21,909 nucleotides of DNA from JACXVD01 sp047975785 (lineage in GTDB: Bacteria > Pseudomonadota > Alphaproteobacteria > Sphingomonadales > Sphingomonadaceae), in assembly GCA_047975785.1 (NCBI GenBank), contig JBKEEC010000218.1, positions 1-21,909 of the forward strand, read 5' to 3'. This document shows, in pieces, positions 15,345-21,294 of the stretch. A program made the translations under genes and the position numbers. The notes under the pieces were generated by a model. It was not told where the DNA came from, searched no databases, and saw nothing but the letters and a program-made list of their open reading frames with translations. Numbering within the stretch: the first letter of the stretch is position 1; each line of letters begins with the position of its first letter.

Positions 15345-15731
15345 TTATTCATTAGGTGTCTGGGTTTGAGCCTGAGCCTGAGCCTCCACCTCTTCGACCA
15401 GAATGGGCACGCCCAGAGCGAGAGAATGCATACTGACTGCAGTGACGGCTTGCAGAACGGTGAGAATTTCCTGCTCTGTCGCCCCCAGTCTGAGCGCAGC
15501 CCTGATGTGGCGACGAACGCCGGGGGCATACATATGCGTGCAGGACGCATTGACCGCTATGGCAATGAACTCAAGCGTTTTTGGATCAATAATACCGCTT
15601 CGCCATGCGGCGGCACCCGCCTTCAGGTAATCTTCCATCCATCCGGCATCGAGTCTGGTGGCATCATCCCAGTCATGATTCCAGCTGCCACCCTGCTTCA
15701 TCTCATCGATAACAGGCGTATTGATCGCCAT
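15345..15731 (-). CDS. Carboxymuconolactone decarboxylase/AhpD-like protein
   Basis: A 128-residue all-helical protein of the CMD/AhpD superfamily. The core 'KTLEFIAIAVNASCTHMYAPGVRRHIRAALRLGATEQEILTVLQ' contains one Cys (64) and His 75, but not the CxxC pair of peroxidase-coupled AhpD, so classic disulfide chemistry is unlikely. Family members include gamma-carboxymuconolactone decarboxylases and many uncharacterised proteins in catabolic clusters. The C-terminus ends in an acidic/Gln-rich tail (QAQAQTQT) encoded partly by three copies of GAGCCT (15368-15385, + strand sense). ATG 15731 is favoured over the adjacent ATG 15734 by spacing from GGGAGAG. It is the first gene of the island and is divergent from the regulator. 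Function unknown; a ring-opening or decarboxylation step is possible. Confidence 0.82.
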   Translation of the reverse strand: MAINTPVIDEMKQGGSWNHDWDDATRLDAGWMEDYLKAGAAAWRSGIIDPKTLEFIAIAVNASCTHMYAPGVRRHIRAALRLGATEQEILTVLQAVTAVSMHSLALGVPILVEEVEAQAQAQTQTPNE

Positions 15732-15783
15732 CATTTCTCTCCCGTCGCTAAAGGGGCACCATTGATGAGAAATAGACTTGATT

Positions 15784-15823
15784 GTTCGCAGTCGATGCCA
15801 TTATCTTGTCATTTAATGCCACA
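15784..15823. promoter_or_regulatory. Divergent regulatory region with operator candidates
   Basis: The gap between the CMD gene and the regulator gene is about 119 bases. It holds CTTGTCAT-TTA-ATGCCACA (15805-15823), which matches the palindrome upstream of the oxidoreductase gene at 13 of 16 core positions when that site is read on the minus strand. A second ATGCCA lies exactly 21 bases upstream (15795-15800 versus 15816-15821). A 21-base direct repeat is the spacing used by AraC-type activators. A weak -10 (TCTATT, minus strand, 15776 to 15771) may serve the CMD gene. The site is also close enough to the regulator start to allow autoregulation. Confidence 0.45.
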
Positions 15824-15850
15824 AAGGCGATTATGCGGGAGAGCAGGGCT

Positions 15851-16867
15851 ATGGCTGATCTGATCAGGGCAGCGACGATAACCGGCTATTTTGAAACCAT
15901 GGCGGGCCTTGGTGTAGACCCGCGCCCGCTGCTGAAGGAGCAGGGGATACGCGCAGATGTGATCAGCGAACCGGGCCAGTTCATTCCGGCATTTGCGGCG
16001 ATGAACCTGCTGGAGCGCAGCGCGGAAGTTACCGGATGCCTGACACTGGGCCTGCGCATGGCAGAGGTGCGGACTCTGGCGAGCCTTGGCGCAACCAGCC
16101 TGCTGATCGCGCACCAGCCCACATTGCGCAAGGCCTTGTGCGCCCTGACGGAATACCGGAGCCGGATCAACTCGACTCTCGTGCTCAATTTTGAACAATT
16201 TGGCGATGAAACGATCCTGCGGGAAGATTTTTCACTCAAAAGACCGATTGCTGTCCGACAGTCATCCAATCTTGCGCTGGGTGTTCTCGCCCAGATTTGC
16301 AACTCGGTGCTGGGCGATTGCTGGTCCCCGCTTTCCGTCTGTATTACCCATGAGGCACCGCCTTCGGCGGACATGCAGATATTTACGCGCCTGTTCCGCT
16401 GTAAGCCGGAGTTCAACAGCGAATTTAACGGGATCGTGATCAGGTCTGCCGATCTGGATCGCCCCAATCCGAAGGCGGATGACCAGCTGGCCCTTCATGC
16501 ACGGCGATTGCTGGAAACTGCCATGACACCGGCAACCCGGACAGTAACGCAGGATGTTGACCAGTTGATCAAGCTGCTGCTTCCATCGGGCAAGGCCAGT
16601 ATCCAGACCTGCGCCACATCCATGGGGCTGACCGTGCGCACATTGCAGCGAATGCTGGATACTGAAGGCACTGTATTTACAGAATTGCTCAACCGGGCGC
16701 GGATGCAGCTCGCAACGCAATATCTTGCCAATCCGCGTATGCGCGTCACGGATATATCCGATATTCTCGGATATAGTTCGATCGGAGCCTTTTCGCGCTG
16801 GCACAAACAGGCTTTTGGCATGTCACCGCGACAAGGCAGAAAGCAGCTATTGCATCAGGGCGTATGA
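15851..16867 (+). CDS. AraC-family transcriptional regulator with arabinose-binding-like N-terminal domain
   Basis: A 338-residue protein. Residues 1-~200 form the ligand-binding domain of the OruR/ArgR-like AraC subgroup ('AATITGYFETMAGLGVDPRPLLKEQGI', 'TLGLRMAEVRTLASLG'). Residues ~235-335 form the double helix-turn-helix DNA-binding domain, with 'CATSMGLTVRTLQRMLDTEG' and the signature 'VTDISDILGYSSIGAFSRWHKQAFGMSPRQ'. It should activate transcription on binding a small effector, probably the island's substrate or an intermediate. ATG 15851 is preferred (GGGAG nine bases upstream); ATG 15833 and TTG 15782 are in-frame alternatives. It is divergent from the ten-gene catabolic run, the usual arrangement for a local activator, and candidate sites flank it. 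Confidence 0.93.
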   Translation: MADLIRAATITGYFETMAGLGVDPRPLLKEQGIRADVISEPGQFIPAFAAMNLLERSAEVTGCLTLGLRMAEVRTLASLGATSLLIAHQPTLRKALCALTEYRSRINSTLVLNFEQFGDETILREDFSLKRPIAVRQSSNLALGVLAQICNSVLGDCWSPLSVCITHEAPPSADMQIFTRLFRCKPEFNSEFNGIVIRSADLDRPNPKADDQLALHARRLLETAMTPATRTVTQDVDQLIKLLLPSGKASIQTCATSMGLTVRTLQRMLDTEGTVFTELLNRARMQLATQYLANPRMRVTDISDILGYSSIGAFSRWHKQAFGMSPRQGRKQLLHQGV

Positions 16868-16873
16868 GCGTTT

Positions 16874-16907
16874 CAAACTGCTGATGTGTCAGCATCATTG
16901 CAGTTTG
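16874..16907 (+). terminator. Hairpin just after the AraC-family gene
   Basis: CAAACTGCTGATG (16874-16886) pairs with CATCA-TT-GCAGTTTG (16893-16907), a 13-bp stem with a 2-base bulge and a 6-base loop, starting seven bases after the stop codon. No T-run follows directly. Position at the 3' end of the gene suggests termination or transcript protection. Confidence 0.6.
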
Positions 16908-16917
16908 GTGTTATAAA

Positions 16918-16991
16918 GCTTTTCGCAAAAGAAAAGCGAAAACAACAAATTATAGCATCGCGGTGATTCAACCTTTTCTCGCAATGCTATA
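16918..16991. repeat. Second two-palindrome intergenic element (degenerate RIME-like)
   Basis: GCTTTTC (16918-16924) pairs with GAAAAGC (16931-16937). Then TATAGCATCGCG (16951-16962) pairs with CGCAATGCTATA (16980-16991) with one non-Watson-Crick position over a 17-base loop. Between them lies AACAACAAAT, and GGTGATTC follows the left arm. The left element at 3331-3431 has the same order: palindrome, ACAACAAA, palindrome arm, GTGATTC. Both also end by overlapping a TAG stop of a minus-strand gene at a convergent junction. Whether they share ancestry is uncertain. Confidence 0.45.
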
Positions 16992-17457
16992 GTGTTTTGA
17001 GATATTCGATTACCGCTTTGCGTTGCTCGTCATTCTTCAGGCCGGCATAGGCCATTTTCGTGCCCGGAACCTCTGTCATAGGGTTTTTCAGATAGGCATC
17101 CAGCGTTGCATCATCGAAAGTCAGGCCAGAGTTTTGCATGGCGCTGCTAAACTGGAAACCCGGAATTTCAGCGGCCTTGGCACCATAAACCCCGGCAAGG
17201 CTGGGGCCGATGCCATTTTCACCTTCTTTGGTGCTGTGACACACAGCGCATTGCGCAAAGGCAGGCGGTGCCTGACCGGCGGCAGCTGTGGTGGCAGCCG
17301 TGTCTCCGGTCGCGTCTGGCGCAGTCTCTGCGGTGCTGTCGGGCACTGCCTCGGTTGACGGTTCGGAGGTATCTGTCTCATCTCCGGACTGGCTGCATCC
17401 GGCCAGCATGGTCCCTGCCAGCACGGCCGATGCCGCAATAGCTGTCATAACACGCAT
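16987..17457 (-). CDS. Lipoprotein class I c-type cytochrome
   Basis: A 156-residue precursor. The N-terminus MRVMTAIAASAVLAGTMLAGC is a lipoprotein signal with lipobox LAGC (lipidated Cys 21). A flexible linker rich in Thr, Glu, Asp, Ala and Pro (about 22-62) follows, then a single-heme domain. The heme is attached at CAVCH; the probable distal ligand is Met in 'GTKMAYAGL'; 'GIGPSLAGVYG' and 'FQFSSAMQNSGLTFDDATLDAYLKNP' are typical of alphaproteobacterial c2/c550-like proteins. It would be a membrane-tethered periplasmic electron carrier. ATG 17457 is chosen over 17520 because AAGGAG lies 8 bases upstream and the signal peptide starts there. A -35-like TTGACG (17520 to 17515, minus strand) lies upstream. 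It is transcribed divergently from the MATE gene. Confidence 0.93.
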   Translation of the reverse strand: MRVMTAIAASAVLAGTMLAGCSQSGDETDTSEPSTEAVPDSTAETAPDATGDTAATTAAAGQAPPAFAQCAVCHSTKEGENGIGPSLAGVYGAKAAEIPGFQFSSAMQNSGLTFDDATLDAYLKNPMTEVPGTKMAYAGLKNDEQRKAVIEYLKTL

Positions 17458-17527
17458 GATTTCGCTCCTTGAGAAAACTCCCTCCACCCGTCTGATGCTG
17501 GGACAGGGCGCGCGCGTCAAGCCCCTG

Positions 17528-17544
17528 TGATCAGAACGTGATCA
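17528..17544. promoter_or_regulatory. Paired TGATCA motifs in the cytochrome c / MATE divergent gap
   Basis: TGATCA occurs at 17528-17533 and again at 17539-17544, making a 17-base inverted/direct repeat around GAACG. It lies between two divergent genes just upstream of the cytochrome -35-like box. It could be an operator, but it matches no regulator consensus that I can name with confidence. Confidence 0.25.
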
Positions 17545-17589
17545 AATCTTTGCCAAAGGGAAAGCAAGTGCGTATCGGCTGCAGTAATC

Positions 17590-18993
17590 ATGGCGCATCG
17601 CATCACCAGAAACCGGGGCATCACCAGAAATCGGGCTGACTGGCTGCAGGAGTTTCGGGCAAGTCTTGCGCTGTCCTGGCCTCTGGCTGCGGCAAATCTG
17701 CTGCAGACTCTGGTTCATGCCATTGATGTTGTGTTTGTGGCGCGACTGGGTGAAGCCGCCCTGGCGGCTGCGTCTCTCTCGATTGCCCTGTTCGGGCTGG
17801 CGATGTGGAGCCTGTCGGGCATGACCGGGATCGTCGCTGCCCTGATTGCCGAGGAGCTTGGCCGCAAACGCCATGCCGTGCGCGAGGTTCGTCGCTCTGC
17901 CCGTATGGGATTGTGGCTGGCGGTTCTTGCGGGGATTCTGGGCATGGGGCTATGCCTGCTGGGTGAACAGCTCATGCGCTGGACCGGACAGGATGAACAT
18001 ATCGCGGATATGTCCGGTGAGTTCCTGCGCATTATCATGTGGGCCATGGTGCCGATGTTGCTGGCCAATGTCCTGCGGAACTTTGTGTCTGCTCTGGGGC
18101 GCCCGATCTTTGCAACCCTGATTACGGCATCGGCCGTGCTGGTCAGCGCAATGGGCAATTATGCCTTTGTCTTTGGCCATTGGGGTGCGCCTGAACTGGG
18201 TTTGCGCGGGTCCGCAGTCGCAAGTGTGGTGACATCGCTGTATATTTTTGTGGCTTATATCATTGCCATCCAGCGCGACCGCAAATTGCGCCGTTATATG
18301 ATATTCGGCAATCTCTGGCGGCCAGAATGGCAGCGTTTTGTCGAGATGGTGCGTCTGGGCACGCCCATTGCCCTCACCATCCTTGCTGAAGCCGGCCTGT
18401 TCAGCGGCGCGGCTTTTCTCATGGGCCGTATCGGGCCATCCCAATTGGCCGGGCATACTATTGCGCTTAATCTGGCGGCCCTGGCGTTCCAGATCCCCTA
18501 TGGGATAGGGCAGGCCGCAACGATCCGGGTGGGCTATCATTACGGTGCGCGCGATGCGGCAGGAGTTCACCGGGCCGGAGCAGCAGCCCTGACCATTGCC
18601 GGCATATTCCAGTTCGTCAGTGCGGCGGCGTTTATCTTCATGCCCTATACCTTGCTGCGTATTTATATCGATCCGGGTCTTGCCGCCAATGCCGCCATGG
18701 TCGGCTTTGCTTTGGCTTACCTGCAAGTGGCGGCTGCGTTCCAGCTGGTTGACGGATTGCAGGCTGTCGCCGCCGGGGCGCTGCGCGGATTGCAGGATAC
18801 GCGTATCCCGATGATGATAGCCATATTCAGCTACTGGATACCGGGAATGGGAATATCGGTATGGCTTGGTTTCTATACGCCGCTATCCGGTGTCGGAATC
18901 TGGATCGGACTGGCCGCTGGCCTGCTGTGTGCCGCGATCTTCCTGTTGTGGCGCTGGTTTGCCAGAGAGCGGATCGGCCTGGTGCGTCACTGA
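17590..18993 (+). CDS. MATE-family multidrug efflux transporter (NorM type)
   Basis: A 467-residue membrane protein with twelve predicted helices in two homologous halves. 'SWPLAAANLLQTLVHAIDVVFVARLGEAALAAASLS' in the first half and 'GTPIALTILAEAGLFSGAAFLMGRIGPSQLAGHTIALNLAALAFQIPYGIGQAATIRVGYHYGARD' in the second are characteristic of NorM-like proteins. Members export cationic drugs or other small molecules in exchange for Na+ or H+. The N-terminal cytoplasmic tail has a repeated hexapeptide, ITRNRG-ITRNRA, from an 18-bp tandem duplication. No convincing Shine-Dalgarno precedes ATG 17590, and no other Met lies before the first helix, so the start is the least certain part. It stands alone between a divergent cytochrome gene and the downstream chaperonin operon. 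Confidence 0.93.
   Translation: MAHRITRNRGITRNRADWLQEFRASLALSWPLAAANLLQTLVHAIDVVFVARLGEAALAAASLSIALFGLAMWSLSGMTGIVAALIAEELGRKRHAVREVRRSARMGLWLAVLAGILGMGLCLLGEQLMRWTGQDEHIADMSGEFLRIIMWAMVPMLLANVLRNFVSALGRPIFATLITASAVLVSAMGNYAFVFGHWGAPELGLRGSAVASVVTSLYIFVAYIIAIQRDRKLRRYMIFGNLWRPEWQRFVEMVRLGTPIALTILAEAGLFSGAAFLMGRIGPSQLAGHTIALNLAALAFQIPYGIGQAATIRVGYHYGARDAAGVHRAGAAALTIAGIFQFVSAAAFIFMPYTLLRIYIDPGLAANAAMVGFALAYLQVAAAFQLVDGLQAVAAGALRGLQDTRIPMMIAIFSYWIPGMGISVWLGFYTPLSGVGIWIGLAAGLLCAAIFLLWRWFARERIGLVRH
17600..17635 (+). repeat. 18-bp in-frame tandem duplication in the MATE gene
   Basis: Two adjacent 18-base copies (17600-17617 and 17618-17635), GCATCACCAGAAAYCGGG, differ at one base (C versus T). 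They encode the repeated ITRNR(G/A) in the basic N-terminal tail. The near identity suggests a recent slippage event. Confidence 0.85.
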
Positions 18994-19028
18994 CATGAAT
19001 GGCAGATGAAAAAAATCGCCTGCAATGG

Positions 19029-19057
19029 TTGACTCTTCATCAGGGCATACACATATG
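19029..19057 (+). promoter_or_regulatory. Candidate groESL promoter
   Basis: TTGACT (19029-19034) and CATATG (19052-19057) are 17 bases apart. The -35 is good and the -10 is poor as a housekeeping box. Transcription from here would begin near the left arm of the CIRCE operator, as expected for HrcA-repressed chaperonin operons. Confidence 0.5.
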
Positions 19058-19064
19058 CGCGGCG

Positions 19065-19091
19065 CTGGCACTCTCATGGTGGGAGTGCCAG
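19065..19091 (+). promoter_or_regulatory. CIRCE operator (HrcA binding site)
   Basis: CTGGCACTC (19065-19073), a 9-base spacer, then GAGTGCCAG (19083-19091): a perfect 9-bp inverted repeat with the exact CIRCE spacing. The consensus is TTAGCACTC-N9-GAGTGCTAA; the core GCACTC/GAGTGC is kept and the outer two to three bases differ symmetrically. It lies 35 bases before groES, so HrcA repression with heat induction is expected. Confidence 0.93.
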
Positions 19092-19126
19092 AGTGTTTAT
19101 CCACTCTAGTTGAGAGAGGTCTTACA

Positions 19127-19414
19127 ATGGCATTTCGTCCGCTGCACGACCGTGTTCTGGTCCGTCGCATTGAAGCCGAAGAAAAAACGGCTGGCGGCAT
19201 TATCATTCCTGATAGCGCCAAGGAAAAACCGAGCGAAGGTGAAATCATCGCCGTCGGTTCCGGTGCCCGTTCGGAAGATGGCAAAATTACTCCGCTTGAT
19301 GTCAAATCAGGCGATCGCGTCCTGTTCGGCAAATGGTCCGGCACCGAAGTTGTTGTCGACGGTGAAGACCTGCTGATCATGAAGGAAAGCGACATCATGG
19401 GCGTGATCGCCTGA
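19127..19414 (+). CDS. groES: Co-chaperonin GroES (Hsp10)
   Basis: A 95-residue protein of standard GroES length, starting MAFRPLHDRVLVRR. The mobile loop 'EEKTAGGIIIPDSAKEKPSEGEI' that contacts GroEL is intact, as are 'DGKITPLDVKSGDRVLFGKWSGTEV' and the C-terminal 'LLIMKESDIMGVI'. Seven copies cap the GroEL ring and close the folding chamber. ATG 19127 is preceded by GAGAGAGG; the frame is open further upstream, but that part contains the CIRCE operator and is not coding. groEL follows 53 bases downstream. Confidence 0.98.
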   Translation: MAFRPLHDRVLVRRIEAEEKTAGGIIIPDSAKEKPSEGEIIAVGSGARSEDGKITPLDVKSGDRVLFGKWSGTEVVVDGEDLLIMKESDIMGVIA

Positions 19415-19467
19415 TCAGCCACCCCGTCTGATCCTTTTTTCTATTCCAGTTTTCAGGAGAAACCACA

Positions 19468-21117
19468 ATGGCAGCCAAGGACGTGAAATTTTCGCGTGAT
19501 GCACGTGAACGCATCCTCAAGGGCGTGGACACGCTCGCCAATGCAGTAAAAGTAACGCTCGGCCCCAAAGGTCGCAATGTCGTAATCGACAAGAGCTTCG
19601 GCGCACCGCGTATCACCAAGGATGGTGTTTCGGTGGCCAAGGAAATCGAACTGAAAGACAAGTTCGAAAATATGGGCGCACAGATGCTGCGCGAAGTGGC
19701 CAGCAAGGCGAATGACGCCGCTGGCGATGGCACCACCACCGCAACCGTTCTTGCCCAGTCCATCGTGACTGAAGGCATGAAATCTGTTGCAGCCGGCATG
19801 AATCCTATGGATCTCAAGCGCGGTATTGATCTCGCCGTCACCAAGGTTGTTGAAAATCTCAAGAGCCGTTCCAAGGATGTTTCGGGTAATACCGAAATCG
19901 CCCAGGTCGGCATCATCTCCGCCAATGGCGATCGTGAAGTCGGTGAAAAGATCGCCGAAGCCATGGAAAAAGTTGGCAAGGAAGGCGTCATCACTGTCGA
20001 GGAAGCCAAGGGCCTCGAATTTGAACTCGACGTTGTGGAAGGGATGCAGTTTGATCGCGGCTATCTGTCGCCTTACTTCATCACCAATCCTGAGAAGATG
20101 ACCGTGGAGCTGGAAAATCCCTATATCCTTATCCACGAAAAGAAGCTTTCCAATCTGCAGGCCATGCTGCCGATTCTCGAAGCAGCCGTGCAGAGTGGCC
20201 GCCCTCTTCTGATTATCGCAGAAGACATTGAAGGCGAGGCACTGGCAACGCTGGTCGTGAACAAGCTTCGTGGCGGCCTCAAGGTTGCTGCGGTCAAGGC
20301 TCCTGGTTTTGGCGATCGCCGCAAGGCCATGCTGCAGGATATCGCTATCCTGACCCAGGGTGAAATGATCTCCGAAGATCTCGGCATCAAGCTGGAAAAT
20401 GTTACCCTGAACATGCTTGGCGAAGCCAAGAAAGTCACCATCGACAAGGACAATACCACCATTGTTGACGGTGCCGGTTCAGCCGATGACATCAAGGCTC
20501 GCGTTGGTGAAATTCGCGCCCAGATCGAAGCGACAACCAGTGATTATGACCGTGAAAAACTGCAGGAACGTCTGGCCAAGCTGGCTGGCGGTGTTGCCGT
20601 TATCAAGGTTGGCGGTGCAACCGAAGTTGAAGTGAAAGAGCGCAAGGACCGCGTTGATGATGCGCTTCATGCAACCCGTGCAGCGGTTGAAGAAGGCATT
20701 GTTCCGGGCGGCGGTGTTGCCCTGCTTTATGCAGCCAAGGCTCTGGACGGTCTTGCCGGCGAAAATGATGACCAGACCCGCGGTCTGGATATTGTTCGCC
20801 GTGCCCTGCAGGCTCCGGTTCGTCAGATCGCGGAAAATGCCGGTCATGACGGTGCGGTTGTTGCCGGCAAGCTGATTGAAGGCGACAACGAAAAGCAGGG
20901 CTTCAATGCAGCCACGGATGTCTATGAAGACCTCGCTGCTGCCGGTGTGATTGACCCGACCAAGGTTGTCCGCACTGCATTGCAGGACGCAGCATCGGTC
21001 GCCGGTCTTCTGATCACCACCGAAGCGGCTGTTGCCGAAATGCCGGAAGACAAGTCGGCAGCTCCTGCCATGCCTGATATGGGCGGCATGGGCGGTATGG
21101 GTGGCATGGGCTTCTGA
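19468..21117 (+). CDS. groEL: Chaperonin GroEL (Hsp60)
   Basis: A 549-residue chaperonin of standard length, 'MAAKDVKFSRDARERILKGV' onward. The ATP-binding GDGTTT is at 86-91, Asp 52 lies in 'ITKDGVSVAKEI', and the conserved 'GIVPGGGVAL' and the apical-domain segment 'YLSPYFITNPEKM' are present. It ends in the usual flexible Gly-Met tail (three GGM units then GF). Fourteen subunits form the double ring that folds client proteins with GroES. AGGAG precedes ATG 19468 at normal spacing. It is co-transcribed with groES under the CIRCE operator and ends at a clear intrinsic terminator. Confidence 0.99.
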   Translation: MAAKDVKFSRDARERILKGVDTLANAVKVTLGPKGRNVVIDKSFGAPRITKDGVSVAKEIELKDKFENMGAQMLREVASKANDAAGDGTTTATVLAQSIVTEGMKSVAAGMNPMDLKRGIDLAVTKVVENLKSRSKDVSGNTEIAQVGIISANGDREVGEKIAEAMEKVGKEGVITVEEAKGLEFELDVVEGMQFDRGYLSPYFITNPEKMTVELENPYILIHEKKLSNLQAMLPILEAAVQSGRPLLIIAEDIEGEALATLVVNKLRGGLKVAAVKAPGFGDRRKAMLQDIAILTQGEMISEDLGIKLENVTLNMLGEAKKVTIDKDNTTIVDGAGSADDIKARVGEIRAQIEATTSDYDREKLQERLAKLAGGVAVIKVGGATEVEVKERKDRVDDALHATRAAVEEGIVPGGGVALLYAAKALDGLAGENDDQTRGLDIVRRALQAPVRQIAENAGHDGAVVAGKLIEGDNEKQGFNAATDVYEDLAAAGVIDPTKVVRTALQDAASVAGLLITTEAAVAEMPEDKSAAPAMPDMGGMGGMGGMGF

Positions 21118-21151
21118 TAGCTCTGCTTACTTGCCATACTGGCGAAATTCG

Positions 21152-21183
21152 GGCCGGGAGGAGCAATCCTTCCGGCCTTTTTT
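21152..21183 (+). terminator. Intrinsic terminator of groESL
   Basis: GGCCGGGAGGA (21152-21162) pairs with TCCTTCCGGCC (21167-21177), 11 bp with one G-T pair, around the GNRA-type tetraloop GCAA. Six T follow directly (21178-21183). It is 35 bases past the groEL stop. Confidence 0.95.
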
Positions 21184-21294
21184 CATATCCTGCTCCAAAG
21201 GGTGAGTTGACGGAGCGCAAGGCGGGCGACATTGTTTCTGCCGGCTGTCCTGCATCCGGCTGGGGCACTTATTGGCAAGCAGGTTTTCTGGCAC

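Noticed and set aside
3430..15731. Recent mobile-element origin of the catabolic island
   Set aside because: No integrase, transposase, tRNA gene or flanking direct repeats are visible in the window, and base composition looks even by eye, so transfer is not supported here.
17950..18726. 258-codon minus-strand open frame inside the MATE gene
   Set aside because: Shadow frame; the plus strand encodes a complete twelve-helix MATE protein.
19453..20136. Long minus-strand frames opposite groEL
   Set aside because: Common antisense artefact of groEL codon use; groEL is complete and intact.
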